A stretch of DNA of 64,000 bases from Ruminococcus flavefaciens (lineage in GTDB: Bacteria; Bacillota; Clostridia; Oscillospirales; Ruminococcaceae): NCBI GenBank assembly GCA_902760805.1, contig CACWHY010000006.1, positions 63,505-127,504 on the forward strand. Reading direction: 5' to 3'. The notes under the pieces were generated by a model. That model saw nothing but the letters and a program-made list of their open reading frames with translations, was not told where the DNA came from and did not search any database. Both the position numbers and the translations under genes were made by a program. Positions 25,247 through 34,424 of the stretch are shown here, one piece after another; the stretch's first letter is position 1, and every line of letters starts with the position of its first letter.

Positions 25247-25335
25247 TAGTTGCTGTTACAAATGCTCAATTTCTCCAACACGCTCACCAAACAGTCCCCC
25301 GTCTGTGATTTTTTCGTCAAATTGCCGGAAATCGG

Positions 25336-25364
25336 TTGACATTGAAGAAAAATTAAGTTATAAT
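25336..25364 (+). promoter_or_regulatory. Consensus promoter of the two-component operon
   Basis: TTGACA (25336-25341), 17-bp spacer, TATAAT (25359-25364). It drives the response regulator, histidine kinase and HtrA genes and is divergent from the GH5 promoter. Confidence 0.9.
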
Positions 25365-25409
25365 AATAAGTACCAAGCTATTGCTATGTGAAAAGGAGAG
25401 GTCGGTAAT

Positions 25410-26117
25410 ATGGCAAATGAAAAAAGTCTGAAAATTCTCGTTGTTGATGATGATAGGCAGATATGCGATCTTCTCAAGAAATACCTTGAAACTGACGGAT
25501 ACAGCGTTATCCTTTGTCACGACGGCGAAGAGGCCGTTGTTAAATTCAACGCATTAAGACCTGATATCGTTCTTCTGGACATCATGCTCCCCGGCATCGA
25601 CGGCTGGCAGGTGTGCCGTGAGATAAGAAAGAAATCCAACGTTCCGATCATCATGGTCAGCGCTAAGGGCGAGACCATAGATAAGGTCATCGGACTTGAG
25701 CTGGGTGCTGACGACTATATCGTCAAGCCCTTCGATACAAAGGAAGTCGTTGCCCGTATCAACGCCGTTACAAGGCGTGCAGGCAACGTAAATGTGGAGC
25801 CCGAGGTCAAGGAGGTCCGCTATGACAAGCTCTCTGTCAATATGACAAAGTACGAGCTGAAGGTGGGCGGCAAGGTGATCGATACTCCTCCCAAGGAGCT
25901 GGAGCTGCTTTTCTACCTTGCATCAAACCCCAACAGAGTCTATACCCGTGACCAGCTCCTGGACGAGGTCTGGGGCTTTGAATACTACGGTGATTCCCGT
26001 ACTATCGACGTCCACATCAAGCGCCTTCGTGAAAAGCTGGAGGGCGTTTCCGACAAGTGGTCCCTTAAAACTGTATGGGGCGTAGGCTATAAGTTCGAGG
26101 CTGAGGAGGAGGAATAA
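25410..26117 (+). CDS. OmpR/PhoB-family response regulator
   Basis: A 235-residue DNA-binding response regulator. Receiver domain: acidic pair in VVDDD (12-15), phospho-acceptor D57 in VLLDIMLPG, Ser in VSAKGE and Lys in VKPFD. Winged-helix effector domain: TPPKELELLFYL and SRTIDVHIKRLREKL, a typical OmpR-type recognition region. It resembles WalR/PhoP-like regulators but the targets cannot be told. AGGAGAGG precedes ATG. It is first in an operon with its kinase and an HtrA protease. Confidence 0.93.
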   Translation: MANEKSLKILVVDDDRQICDLLKKYLETDGYSVILCHDGEEAVVKFNALRPDIVLLDIMLPGIDGWQVCREIRKKSNVPIIMVSAKGETIDKVIGLELGADDYIVKPFDTKEVVARINAVTRRAGNVNVEPEVKEVRYDKLSVNMTKYELKVGGKVIDTPPKELELLFYLASNPNRVYTRDQLLDEVWGFEYYGDSRTIDVHIKRLREKLEGVSDKWSLKTVWGVGYKFEAEEEE

Positions 26118-26120
26118 GCT

Positions 26121-26161
26121 CCCCGGCCTTTCGGGGGACGGGATCGTCCCCTGTTTTGTTT
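26121..26161 (+). terminator. Possible attenuating hairpin between regulator and kinase
   Basis: GGGGAC / GTCCCC (26134-26139 / 26146-26151) followed by TGTTTTGTTTT. It competes with an overlapping hairpin CCCCG / CGGGG (26121-26125 / 26132-26136). It could lower kinase expression relative to the regulator. Confidence 0.5.
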
Positions 26162-26172
26162 TGGTGAGGTGA

Positions 26173-27612
26173 ATGGTTTTGAAGGTCAAGGACAGCTCCT
26201 ACTATAAGCTCTTTATTTTTGCGCTGCTGGTAGTTATCTGCGTGCTGCTGGGAATGGGCATAATCATGCTGAGCATTTTCTCCACAGTGTATAAGAACAC
26301 CAAGCTGGAGGAAATGAAGACCGCCGGCGACCTTTTCGCAGGCTGCGTCAAGGAGAGCTATGATGCCAACGGCTATGTGACGACTGAGGCTGTGCTGAAT
26401 ATGCAGGATCAATTCATGAATGAGTTCGATTCGGATATTTTCCTGTACGATGAGTACGGCAACTGTATCCTTGCCGCTGATGACAGCAGCAGAGACCACC
26501 TTTCCGATGAGCTTAAAAAAATGCTGGACGATGACGACTACCTTGACGTTTACTCAAAGGCCTATGCCAAAAACCAGCCAAAGCTGCTCTACGGCACCAT
26601 GTTCTACCTGAAAAACGGATTTATCGACACCCAGAAGGCCTATGTGCTGCTTTACCGCTCAACTGAGGAGATCAGCTCCTTCACCGTCATGAGCATCCTG
26701 GTCTACACAGCCTTCGCTATCATCAGCATCTTCCTGTCCTACCTGATACTCAAGCGCAGGATCCACAAGCACTCCCATTTCGAGGACGAGCTCATGCGGA
26801 TCACTGAGAAATACTCAAAGGGAGACTTCTCTGAGTCTATCCCGACAAATATGGGCGGCAGGCTCAAGGAGCTGGCGGACAGGATCAACTCACTGGCCTC
26901 TGACATCGAAAGCAGTGAGGATACCAGCAAGACCTTCATCGCCAATGTTTCCCACGAGCTGAGAACACCTATGACTACTATCGGCGGCTTCGTGGAGGCT
27001 ATCCTTGACGGCACGATCAAGAAGTCTCAGCAGCAGGAGTACCTGATCATCGTTTCCAACGAGATCAAGCGCCTGAGGATCGTTATCAGCTCTATGCTGA
27101 ATATGACCAGATTTGAGTCCGGCACCCTTACGCCCAACTTCCGTGAGACAAATGTCACCGACCTGGTGATCCAGACCGTGCTCATGTTCGAGAAGCGGAT
27201 CGAGGACAAAAACCTCTCCGTGGAGGATCTGGACAGCGGACGGCTGATGGCTGTGGTGGACGCTGACCTTATGCAGCAGGTCATCTATAACCTGGTGGAG
27301 AACGCCGTTAAGTTCGTCAACCAGGGCGGAACTCTCTCCTTCTCCTTCGAGGAGGCCGACGGTATCTGCATGATCGGCATACGAAACACCGGCGAGGGTC
27401 TGAAAAATACCGAGATCCAGCAGGTCTTCGACAGATTTTACAAGACGGATTCTTCACGGGGCAAAGACATAACCGGCCTTGGCCTGGGACTGTCTATCTC
27501 CCGAAAAATAGTCCACCTGCATAACGGACATATCGTTGTAAAAAGCGTTTACGGGGAATATACTGAATTCCAGATACAGATACCAAAGGATCCCCGCAAT
27601 GTAAAGGAATAA
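26173..27612 (+). CDS. Membrane sensor histidine kinase
   Basis: 479 residues: TM1 (about 11-34), an extracytoplasmic sensor of about 135 residues, TM2 (171-193), a HAMP-like linker, a HisKA domain with phospho-acceptor H261 in VSHELRTPMTTIGGF, then the HATPase with N-box NLVENAVKF and G-boxes in GLGLGLSIS. It is cognate to the preceding regulator. The GAGGTGA site is very close to the ATG, so a TTG two codons later is an alternative start. The ligand is unknown. Confidence 0.93.
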   Translation: MVLKVKDSSYYKLFIFALLVVICVLLGMGIIMLSIFSTVYKNTKLEEMKTAGDLFAGCVKESYDANGYVTTEAVLNMQDQFMNEFDSDIFLYDEYGNCILAADDSSRDHLSDELKKMLDDDDYLDVYSKAYAKNQPKLLYGTMFYLKNGFIDTQKAYVLLYRSTEEISSFTVMSILVYTAFAIISIFLSYLILKRRIHKHSHFEDELMRITEKYSKGDFSESIPTNMGGRLKELADRINSLASDIESSEDTSKTFIANVSHELRTPMTTIGGFVEAILDGTIKKSQQQEYLIIVSNEIKRLRIVISSMLNMTRFESGTLTPNFRETNVTDLVIQTVLMFEKRIEDKNLSVEDLDSGRLMAVVDADLMQQVIYNLVENAVKFVNQGGTLSFSFEEADGICMIGIRNTGEGLKNTEIQQVFDRFYKTDSSRGKDITGLGLGLSISRKIVHLHNGHIVVKSVYGEYTEFQIQIPKDPRNVKE

Positions 27613-27625
27613 GAAAGGAACAGAT

Positions 27626-29107
27626 ATGGACGACAGAGACAACATCTTCTCCGTAAGCGGAGAGGCCTCCGGCAATGCTCCGGAGAATAAATACATACCC
27701 AAGCACGAAAAGCCTTCTCCTGAGCCGGAGCAGCAGGCCGTGTCCCCTTCTCAGGAAACGGTACAGCAGGCTCCCCCGCCTCAGCAGACGCCTCCCCCTC
27801 AGCCAAAGGTGGTAAGGCCAAAGTACGACGCCTTTATGTTCGAGCCGATCGGCTTTGACGAGTACGACAGGATGACTGCCGCCGAAACTAAGGCTGCGGA
27901 GGAAAAAAGACTTCGCAAGGAACGCACACGCCGTGAAAGGATCATGGTGCTGCTGTTCGTGCTGCTGCTGATCATCGCCGCAGGACTTGCCGCATACGGT
28001 ATCGTTTCCGATGTTATGAGGGCAAGAAAACTGGGCGGAAGTATTTCCTCAGACCAGCCTGTGCTGATCCTCTACCAGAGCAAAAAGCCGGAGGGCGCCA
28101 ACGAACTGGCCAACATGAAGGACGAAAACGGCCGCTACACCACTGAGGGCGCAGCAGCCGCTGTTAAGCCAAGTATCGTGGAGATTTACACCTATGGCGA
28201 CTCCCTCCACAACGAGCTCCTGGGAACAGGCTCAGGTATCGTGATCTCAGACGAGGGCAGTGAGGCCTACATCGTTACCAATGCCCACGTTCTCCAGTCA
28301 GACGGCTATCACACCATACATACCGTTGACGGTGATGTGTACTCCGCCAAGATCGTGGGACGTGACGTTAAGACCGACATCGCCGTTATCAGGGTCAATT
28401 CCTCCAAGCTGGAGCCAGCCGTACTGGGCGACTCCGACGAGGTGCTAGTCGGCGAGCAGGTGATCGCTATCGGCAACCCTGCCGGCCTTTCAAGCACAGT
28501 TACCGACGGTATCGTTTCCGCAGTAAGCCGTAAGATCAAGAGCGACTCCACCGGCTTTGAGATGGACTGCATACAGACCGACGCTGCGATCAGCCCCGGA
28601 AACTCCGGTGGTGCGCTGGTAAATATGTACGGCCAGGTCATCGGCATAACCTCCTCAAAGTATGTCAACTCCAAGTACGAGGGCCTGGGCTTCGCGATCA
28701 CTATCAACGAGGCTCGTCCTATCATCGAGGAGCTTATCCAGAAGGGCTACATCGACGGCCGATTCCGCATAGGAATAACCCTCATCGACATGGACGGCAC
28801 CGCAAAGATCATGAGCATCGAGAGCGACCTTGGCTTCTCTCTTCCCGAGGGATTTGAGGGCATCTACATCACCTCGATCGCCGAGGACTGCGACATCTCC
28901 AAGACCGATCTGAAGCCCAAGGACTTCATCACTGCGATCAACGGCCAGTCCGTCAAGACATACTCTGAGTTCTACGACACCATTAGCGGGATGTACGGCG
29001 CCGGTGACGTTGTGCCTGCAACCTGTGCTCATCTTGAGAAGGACAAGGAGCCGGTGTACTACAACATCGAGTTCCGCCTTATGGAGGACACCTCCGGAAA
29101 CTACTGA
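27626..29107 (+). CDS. HtrA/DegP-like membrane-anchored serine protease
   Basis: 493 residues. The cytoplasmic N-terminus is rich in Pro and Gln (about 30-60). One membrane helix follows (106-126). The trypsin-like S1C domain has the triad H221 (VTNAHVLQ), D251 (KTDIAVIRV) and S327 (SPGNSGGALV). A C-terminal PDZ-like domain contains LKPKDFITAINGQSVKTY. Such proteases degrade misfolded exported proteins. Linkage to a two-component system suggests an envelope-stress module. Its 3' end overlaps the convergent TIGR04086 gene by 7 bp. Confidence 0.93.
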   Translation: MDDRDNIFSVSGEASGNAPENKYIPKHEKPSPEPEQQAVSPSQETVQQAPPPQQTPPPQPKVVRPKYDAFMFEPIGFDEYDRMTAAETKAAEEKRLRKERTRRERIMVLLFVLLLIIAAGLAAYGIVSDVMRARKLGGSISSDQPVLILYQSKKPEGANELANMKDENGRYTTEGAAAAVKPSIVEIYTYGDSLHNELLGTGSGIVISDEGSEAYIVTNAHVLQSDGYHTIHTVDGDVYSAKIVGRDVKTDIAVIRVNSSKLEPAVLGDSDEVLVGEQVIAIGNPAGLSSTVTDGIVSAVSRKIKSDSTGFEMDCIQTDAAISPGNSGGALVNMYGQVIGITSSKYVNSKYEGLGFAITINEARPIIEELIQKGYIDGRFRIGITLIDMDGTAKIMSIESDLGFSLPEGFEGIYITSIAEDCDISKTDLKPKDFITAINGQSVKTYSEFYDTISGMYGAGDVVPATCAHLEKDKEPVYYNIEFRLMEDTSGNY

Positions 29108-29475
29108 TCTCTCAGCCAAGAGGGACGCTTTGAATTAACGCCCATAACTCCTCCTGCTGCGCCGAATAGCAATAGCAGGGGGAGTTTTTTTGCCTCCGGG
29201 AGCAGTCCGAAGGGCAGCTGCGCCAGAGAGATCATCAGGAACAAAGCGGCTGAGCTGAGAGCTCCTCCCAAAAGTCCACGGCGGCGTCGGAGCTTCCCCG
29301 AGAGATATGCGCCGCAGAAGGCTCCCGTCCACAGGGCTGCCCGGCTGAGAAATGGCAGGAACTGCGTGCTCCCCAGGACGAAATATACCAGTGCGGCGAA
29401 AACTCCGCAGCTCAGCACCGTGACCGCTCCGCCAAAAAGAGCGCCCCACAGAGCGCTCCTCAGATCTGAAATCAT
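29101..29475 (-). CDS. TIGR04086 family membrane protein
   Basis: 124 residues with about four hydrophobic segments and a basic loop GKLRRRRGLLGG. It matches the small TIGR04086/YrzE-like membrane family often found beside yajC in Firmicutes; function unknown. It follows yajC. Its GGAGG ribosome binding site is embedded in the 3' arm of a terminator-like hairpin. The stop overlaps the HtrA stop by 7 bp on the opposite strand. Confidence 0.85.
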   Translation of the reverse strand: MISDLRSALWGALFGGAVTVLSCGVFAALVYFVLGSTQFLPFLSRAALWTGAFCGAYLSGKLRRRRGLLGGALSSAALFLMISLAQLPFGLLPEAKKLPLLLLFGAAGGVMGVNSKRPSWLRDQ

Positions 29476-29476
29476 A

Positions 29477-29521
29477 AAAACCTCCGCATAAGACCTTTTT
29501 AGTATCTTATGCGGAGGTTTT
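29477..29521 (-). terminator. 17-bp perfect hairpin that also contains the downstream RBS
   Basis: AAAACCTCCGCATAAGA (29477-29493) and its exact complement (29505-29521) flank an 11-nt loop. On the minus strand the second arm ends GCGGAGGTTTT TATG. The same bases are therefore a terminator tail for yajC and the Shine-Dalgarno site of the next gene. Confidence 0.8.
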
Positions 29522-29529
29522 CTGCAATA

Positions 29530-30042
29530 TTACTCCTCGTCGGAGCCCTTTTTCTTCTTTGACTTAGGAGCCTCGTCCTCGTCGTCTGTCAGCTTAGCAG
29601 CTGCAACTGAGTCAGGCTTCTTCTTGCCGGAGGCTTCCTTTGCACGGTCAGCAGCGGAAACGTTCTCAGCGATAGCCCAGGTCTTGATGCGGAGCTTGTG
29701 ACGCTCGCCGCCGGTCTCGATAACAACGGTGTCGTCGCCCTTGCGAACGATGATACCAACGATACCGCCGCTGGTGATGATCTCATCGCCCACCTGAAGG
29801 CTCTCCTGCATATTCTTCATTTCCTGCTCACGCTTCTTCTGGGGCTTGATAGCCATGAAGTACAGCAGCACCAGCATGAGCACCAGTGAAAGGATCATGG
29901 GCATCATGGAAGGTGCCTGAGCATTTCCTGTGGTGCCGGATGATGCTGACTCCTCAGCTAAGGCGTTCATCATGCAGCATGAGGCTGCGGAAAATGCAGC
30001 TGCGGCCGAAGTGATGATCCCGGCCAGAGTTTTCTTCTTCAT
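29530..30042 (-). CDS. yajC: Preprotein translocase subunit YajC
   Basis: 170 residues. The YajC core is one membrane helix (MMPMILSLVLMLVLLYFMAI) followed by KPQKKREQEMKNMQ and the conserved VGDEIITSGGIVGIIV. It is longer than usual: an N-terminal signal-like helix with CCMM precedes the core, and an acidic/basic tail (DDEDEAPKSKKKKGSDEE) ends it. It is an accessory of the SecYEG/SecDF translocon. Confidence 0.92.
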   Translation of the reverse strand: MKKKTLAGIITSAAAAFSAASCCMMNALAEESASSGTTGNAQAPSMMPMILSLVLMLVLLYFMAIKPQKKREQEMKNMQESLQVGDEIITSGGIVGIIVRKGDDTVVIETGGERHKLRIKTWAIAENVSAADRAKEASGKKKPDSVAAAKLTDDEDEAPKSKKKKGSDEE

Positions 30043-30080
30043 AAAAATATATCTCCTTCGTTTAACTTAAATACCTAATC

Positions 30081-30109
30081 ATTATACCACAAGATAGGCA
30101 AAAATGCAA
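30081..30109 (-). promoter_or_regulatory. Promoter of yajC
   Basis: Minus strand TTGCAT (30104-30109), 17-bp spacer ending in TGG, TATAAT (30081-30086). Confidence 0.8.
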
Positions 30110-30116
30110 CTGTTTT

Positions 30117-30779
30117 TTACTCGACAGGAGTTATATCCTTGAATGCTGCGGTAAGCTGCTCAAGAGAAGCGCCGTTGATAGAGAGTCTTGCCTCCACGCC
30201 GTCCTTGGGCATATAGGTCAGGTACTGAACGCTGTTTGCATCGTTTGCGCTGCGTACAGCCATTACTGAAAGAGAGCCTGAGCCGTTCTCAGCGAGCTCG
30301 ATGGTATCATTATCTGTAACAGAGAGATCCTCCAGCTTTTCTCTGCTTGAGCCGAAGATAAAGGTGTAGGTGACGCTCTGCTCGGTAACTGTATCCATAA
30401 GGGTATATGAATAGAAGTTAGAGTCAGCGAAAACGTTCAGGATCTGATACTTAGTCTCATCGAATGTAAGACTCATGGGCTTATAGCCGCTTTTCTCAAG
30501 ATGCTCTGCCAGAGGAGAATTCAGGAAATCATCAGCAGAAGAGAAGTAGGTCAGTGATGAGATGAATCCGATAGCAGAGTTAGCCGGATCGTCGGATCTT
30601 TCACGCTGCTTTTCTCTGTTAGCTGCCGCATCCTGATTAACTGCGCCGTTTGCCTGCTCCTGAGCCTGGGTCTGGCCGTTGACTGCGCCTGTCTGAGTAT
30701 TGCTGCTGCCCGCACCTCCGGATGAACATCCGGCAAGAAGGGCTGCTGTAAGAGTCAGTATACATATAAATTTTTTCAT
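30117..30779 (-). CDS. Putative lipoprotein
   Basis: 220 residues with signal peptide MKKFICILTLTAALLAGC and lipobox LAGC. A low-complexity Gln/Asn/Ala-rich linker (about 25-60) and a compact C-terminal domain follow, the latter containing VTYTFIFGSS and a VQYLTYMP strand. The family is not recognised. It is monocistronic, between yajC and the end of the ribosomal operon. Confidence 0.82.
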   Translation of the reverse strand: MKKFICILTLTAALLAGCSSGGAGSSNTQTGAVNGQTQAQEQANGAVNQDAAANREKQRERSDDPANSAIGFISSLTYFSSADDFLNSPLAEHLEKSGYKPMSLTFDETKYQILNVFADSNFYSYTLMDTVTEQSVTYTFIFGSSREKLEDLSVTDNDTIELAENGSGSLSVMAVRSANDANSVQYLTYMPKDGVEARLSINGASLEQLTAAFKDITPVE

Positions 30780-30809
30780 GTTTTTCCCTCCAAAGGATAG
30801 TATACATAT

Positions 30810-30838
30810 ATTTTACCACATATTCTGAAATAAAGCAA
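30810..30838 (-). promoter_or_regulatory. Promoter of the lipoprotein gene
   Basis: Minus strand TTGCTT (30833-30838), 17-bp spacer ending in TGG, TAAAAT (30810-30815). Confidence 0.75.
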
Positions 30839-30869
30839 CACTAAGTGGAAAATTTATTTATCTCGATGC

Positions 30870-30897
30870 AAAAAGAAAAGCTCCTCTTTCGAGGAGC
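30870..30897 (-). terminator. Terminator of the ribosomal protein super-operon
   Basis: Minus strand GCTCCTC-GAAA-GAGGAGC followed by TTTTCTTTTT, just after rplQ. Confidence 0.92.
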
Positions 30898-30920
30898 CTT
30901 TATCACGATGGGATCTGCGA

Positions 30921-31262
30921 TCAAACGAGCTTGATGATAGCCATTTCAGCAGCGTCGCCACGACGGGGTCCGATCTTTACGATCTGAGTATAACCGCCGT
31001 TCTTGTCAGCGTACTTGGGGGAGATCTCGTCAAAGAGCTTCTTTGCAACAGACTCCTTTGTTACATATGACATTACCTGACGCTTGGAGTGCAGATCATT
31101 ATTCTTACCGATGGTGATCATCTTTTCTGCAACAGCACGAACTTCCTTAGCTCTTGTTACGGTCGTTTCGATCTGACCGTTCTCAAGAAGGAAAGTTACC
31201 ATGCCTCTGAGCATAGCCTTTCTATGGTCAGATGTTCTGCCCAGCTTTCTTGTACCCGGCAT
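30921..31262 (-). CDS. rplQ: 50S ribosomal protein L17
   Basis: 113 residues, normal length. N-terminal [20 protein letters not shown] and the C-terminal [16 protein letters not shown] are family signatures. Last gene of the super-operon, 35 nt after rpoA. Confidence 0.96.
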   Translation of the reverse strand: MPGTRKLGRTSDHRKAMLRGMVTFLLENGQIETTVTRAKEVRAVAEKMITIGKNNDLHSKRQVMSYVTKESVAKKLFDEISPKYADKNGGYTQIVKIGPRRGDAAEMAIIKLV

Positions 31263-31297
31263 TGTAATTCACTCCTTTTCTTATCAGTGATATAGTA

Positions 31298-32263
31298 TTA
31301 TTCCTCTTCTGAGTTAAGGTCAAAGCCCAGTGACTGGAGCTTTTCCTTGACCTCATCGAAGGACTTCTTTCCAAGGTTGCGAACCTTCATCATTTCTTCC
31401 TCAGACTTGTTGATGAGGTCATCTACCGTATTTATCCCGGCACGCTTCAGACAATTGAAGGAACGTACCGATAAGTCAAGATCCTCAATAGTCATCTCAA
31501 GGATCTTCTCCTTGCCCTTTTCATCCTTCTCAACAAGTACCTCAGCCAGTCCGGCCTCTTCTGAGAGGTCGATGAACAGCTTCAGGTGCTCGCCGAGGAG
31601 ATTTGCGGCCTGTGATAATGCTTCCTTTGCGGAGATAGTACCGTCAGTCCATACCTCCATTGTCAGCTTATCATAGTCGGTCACCTGACCGAGACGGGTA
31701 TCCTCAACAGTATAATTCACCTTCAGTACAGGGGTGTAGATGCTGTCTACTGCGATCACATCAACAGGCAGATTTACCTGCTTCTTGTTTCTCTCGGCTG
31801 AGACATAGCCTCTGCCTCGATCGATAGTGATCTCCATATAGAGCTTAGCGTCCTTGCCCAGTGTAGCGATGTGCATACCGGGATCGAGGATATTCACCTC
31901 AGAATCAGTCTTGATGTCGCCGGCAGTGATCTCACACTCGCCTTCTGCTTCAACATAAACTGTCTTGGGGCCCTCGCCGTAGAGCTTGGCTGTAAGACCT
32001 TTGATGCTGAGAATGATCTCCGTTACGTCTTCCTTTACGCCCGGGATCGTTGACAACTCATGGTGGACCGTACCATCCTTGCCGGAAAGCTTGACTGATG
32101 TTACAGCCACACCCGGAAGTGAGGAGAGCAGCACACGTCTGAGGCTGTTTCCGAGTGTAATTCCGTATCCACGCTCAAGCGGTGCTAAAACGAATTTGCC
32201 GTATTTGCCGTCACTTTTAAGCTCGACAATGTCGATATCAGGCTTATTGATTTTCTCCAGCAT
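31298..32263 (-). CDS. rpoA: RNA polymerase alpha subunit
   Basis: 321 residues. The alpha-NTD dimerisation/assembly domain has [24 protein letters not shown] flexible linker leads to the alpha-CTD with [19 protein letters not shown] and [15 protein letters not shown], which binds UP elements and activators. GGAGGG precedes ATG 32263 (MLEKINKPD), so the 7-residue longer frame is not used. Located between rpsD and rplQ as usual. Confidence 0.97.
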   Translation of the reverse strand: MLEKINKPDIDIVELKSDGKYGKFVLAPLERGYGITLGNSLRRVLLSSLPGVAVTSVKLSGKDGTVHHELSTIPGVKEDVTEIILSIKGLTAKLYGEGPKTVYVEAEGECEITAGDIKTDSEVNILDPGMHIATLGKDAKLYMEITIDRGRGYVSAERNKKQVNLPVDVIAVDSIYTPVLKVNYTVEDTRLGQVTDYDKLTMEVWTDGTISAKEALSQAANLLGEHLKLFIDLSEEAGLAEVLVEKDEKGKEKILEMTIEDLDLSVRSFNCLKRAGINTVDDLINKSEEEMMKVRNLGKKSFDEVKEKLQSLGFDLNSEEE

Positions 32264-32328
32264 AAAAACCCTCCTATTTCGCAATAACAGTTTTTTTCGA
32301 GTCTTTACGATCCAAGTAATTTTAGTTA

Positions 32329-32928
32329 TTACTTAGAGTACAGCTCGACGATGAGGTGTGTTGCGACCTCGTAGTCAAGATCCTCAGCTGAGGGAAGACG
32401 AGTTACTGTAGCAGAGAAGTCGTCCTTCTTAGCGTCCAGCCAAGCAGGAACCAGTCTGTCCTTAGTCTCTTCAACAGTAGCCTTGAACTTCTCAGAAGTT
32501 CTGTCCTTCTCACGGAGAGCGATAACGTCGCCGACCTTAACTCTGTAGGAAGGGATATTTACCTTCTTGCCGTTTACTGTATAGTGGCTGTGTACGACCA
32601 GCTGTCTTGCCTCTCTTCTTGTGAGAGCAAGGCCCATTCTGAACACAACGCTGTCCAGTCTGGACTCAAGGCAAGTGATAAGGTTGTCACCGGCCTTGCC
32701 TTCCATCTTCTCAGCGATCTCGAAGTAGTGATAGAACTGCTTCTCAAGAACGCCGTAGATGAACTTCAGCTTCTGCTTTTCCTTCAGCTGAAGACCGTAC
32801 TCAGAGATCTTCTTTCTGTTGTTTGCGTTTCTGAATCTCTTGGACTCCTTCTTGGAAACGCCCATTACAGCCGGGCTGATGCCCAGGTATCTGCACTTTT
32901 TAAGAATAGGTTCTTTCTGAACTGCCAT
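32329..32928 (-). CDS. rpsD: 30S ribosomal protein S4
   Basis: 199 residues. The S4 RNA-binding domain is visible in [20 protein letters not shown] and [20 protein letters not shown]. The N-terminal zinc cysteines are largely absent (one Cys in KKCRYLG), so it is the zinc-free form. Preceded by GGAGG. Confidence 0.96.
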   Translation of the reverse strand: MAVQKEPILKKCRYLGISPAVMGVSKKESKRFRNANNRKKISEYGLQLKEKQKLKFIYGVLEKQFYHYFEIAEKMEGKAGDNLITCLESRLDSVVFRMGLALTRREARQLVVHSHYTVNGKKVNIPSYRVKVGDVIALREKDRTSEKFKATVEETKDRLVPAWLDAKKDDFSATVTRLPSAEDLDYEVATHLIVELYSK

Positions 32929-32949
32929 GTTAAAACACCTCCATATTGA

Positions 32950-33354
32950 TCAGACACGACGTCTCTTAGGCGGACGGCATCCATTGTGAGGAATGGGAGT
33001 TACGTCCTTGATCATTCTTACCTCAAGGCCTACTGTCTGAAGTGCTCTGATAGCAGCCTCACGGCCTGCGCCGGGTCCCTTTACGAAGACCTCAACTGTC
33101 TTCAGACCGTGCTCCATAGCAGCCTTTGCTGCTGTCTCAGCAGCTGTCTGTGCTGCGAAAGGAGTGGACTTCTTAGAGCCTCTGAATCCCAGCTCTCCGG
33201 CGCTTGCCCATGAAATAGCGTTGCCGGCTGTATCTGTGATGGTTACGATAGTATTATTGAAAGTGGACTGGATATGAACAGCGCCGCTCTCGATATTCTT
33301 ACGCTCTCTACGTCTTCTGATGGTAGAGACCTTTTTACCCTTCTGCTGTGCCAA
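32950..33354 (-). CDS. rpsK: 30S ribosomal protein S11
   Basis: 134 residues. Signatures are [33 protein letters not shown] and the C-terminal [16 protein letters not shown]. Platform protein of the small subunit; 14 nt after rpsM. Confidence 0.97.
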   Translation of the reverse strand: MAQQKGKKVSTIRRRRERKNIESGAVHIQSTFNNTIVTITDTAGNAISWASAGELGFRGSKKSTPFAAQTAAETAAKAAMEHGLKTVEVFVKGPGAGREAAIRALQTVGLEVRMIKDVTPIPHNGCRPPKRRRV

Positions 33355-33368
33355 AGCTCATGACCTCC

Positions 33369-33737
33369 TTACTTCTTCTTGTTAGCGATAGTCTTTACAG
33401 GGCCCTTGCGGGTTCTGGCGTTTGTCTTAGTTCTCTGGCCTCTTACAGGCAGACCCTTTCTGTGACGAACGCCTCTGTAGCAGCCGATCTCAACAAGTCT
33501 CTTGATGTTAAGAGCTACCTCACGGCGGAGGTCACCCTCAACTGTATGATTTGCGTCGATATAGTCACGCAGCTTAGCTACATCCTCCTCTGCCAGGTCC
33601 TTGACTCTGATGTCAGGGTCAACACCGGTAGCTGCGAGGATCTTAGTTGCAGTCTGACGACCGATTCCATAGATATAAGTGAGTCCGATCTCGATTCTCT
33701 TATTCTTGGGAAGGTCAACACCAGCTATTCTTGCCAT
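33369..33737 (-). CDS. rpsM: 30S ribosomal protein S13
   Basis: 122 residues: [20 protein letters not shown] at the N-terminus, [20 protein letters not shown] and a basic tail. Head protein contacting P-site tRNA and the B1 bridge. Confidence 0.97.
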   Translation of the reverse strand: MARIAGVDLPKNKRIEIGLTYIYGIGRQTATKILAATGVDPDIRVKDLAEEDVAKLRDYIDANHTVEGDLRREVALNIKRLVEIGCYRGVRHRKGLPVRGQRTKTNARTRKGPVKTIANKKK

Positions 33738-33772
33738 ATTGTATATGCACCTCCATTATTGTGCAGCGGGCA

Positions 33773-33886
33773 TTAGCCCTGGCGCTGCTTATGCTTAGGA
33801 TTTTCGCAGATAACCATGATTCTGCCTTTACGTTTGATAACCTTGCACTTCTCGCAAATAGGTTTTACTGAAGGTCTGACTTTCAT
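33773..33886 (-). CDS. rpmJ: 50S ribosomal protein L36
   Basis: 37 residues, [20 protein letters not shown] followed by [17 protein letters not shown]. The C-x2-C...C...H zinc ligands are intact, i.e. the zinc-containing form. It was found by translating the infA-rpsM gap; AGGAGG precedes ATG 33886. Confidence 0.95.
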   Translation of the reverse strand: MKVRPSVKPICEKCKVIKRKGRIMVICENPKHKQRQG

Positions 33887-33933
33887 TGAAAATACCTCCT
33901 TTAGCGGATAATGGGCGATATGCCCTTGTATTA

Positions 33934-34152
33934 TTACTTAACTCGCCAGGTGATCCTGCCTTTTGACAGGTCATAGGGTGACATTTCCAGCTTCACCTTA
34001 TCACCGGGAACGATCCTGATATAGTTCATTCTGAGCTTTCCGGAAACGTGGGAAAGTACCTCGTGTCCGTTCTCAAGCTGTACCTTGAACATTGCATTGG
34101 GCAGAGCGTCTGTTACAACGCCCTCGACCTCGATCACATCTTCTTTGGACAT
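33934..34152 (-). CDS. infA: Translation initiation factor IF-1
   Basis: 72 residues of OB fold: [20 protein letters not shown] and the [20 protein letters not shown] region with the final RITWR. A TTG at 34158 would extend it by two codons, but GGAGG is spaced for ATG 34152. Confidence 0.97.
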   Translation of the reverse strand: MSKEDVIEVEGVVTDALPNAMFKVQLENGHEVLSHVSGKLRMNYIRIVPGDKVKLEMSPYDLSKGRITWRVK

Positions 34153-34164
34153 AAACAAGCCTCC

Positions 34165-34410
34165 TTACTCTTCATCGCCGCTGAACTGTTTCAGGGCGGT
34201 CCTGAGTTTTTTATCGGTTATTTCACTAAGATCTATCACACTGTTTGTAAAGGAAAGGTGCTTTATATTCTTCCGCTTCGGGCGCTCCAGCTTTCTGCTC
34301 TTGCCGTCTGCGATAAAGCAGTATTCCTCCTCAAGCCCTACGACTGCGAAAAATCCTCCGCTGTCTCTTCCGGCCTGAGCCTTTACAACTGAGCCTAACT
34401 GCCGCTTCAC
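34165..34410 (-). CDS. KOW-domain RNA-binding protein (L14e-like)
   Basis: 81 residues. The N-terminal VVKAQAGRDSGGFFAVVG is a KOW-type motif, followed by a basic RKLERPKRKNIKHL stretch and an acidic end. Proteins like this commonly sit between map and infA in Firmicutes; probable RNA or ribosome contact, exact role unknown. Confidence 0.85.
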   Translation of the reverse strand: MKRQLGSVVKAQAGRDSGGFFAVVGLEEEYCFIADGKSRKLERPKRKNIKHLSFTNSVIDLSEITDKKLRTALKQFSGDEE

Positions 34411-34424
34411 GATCAGTCCCTCCG

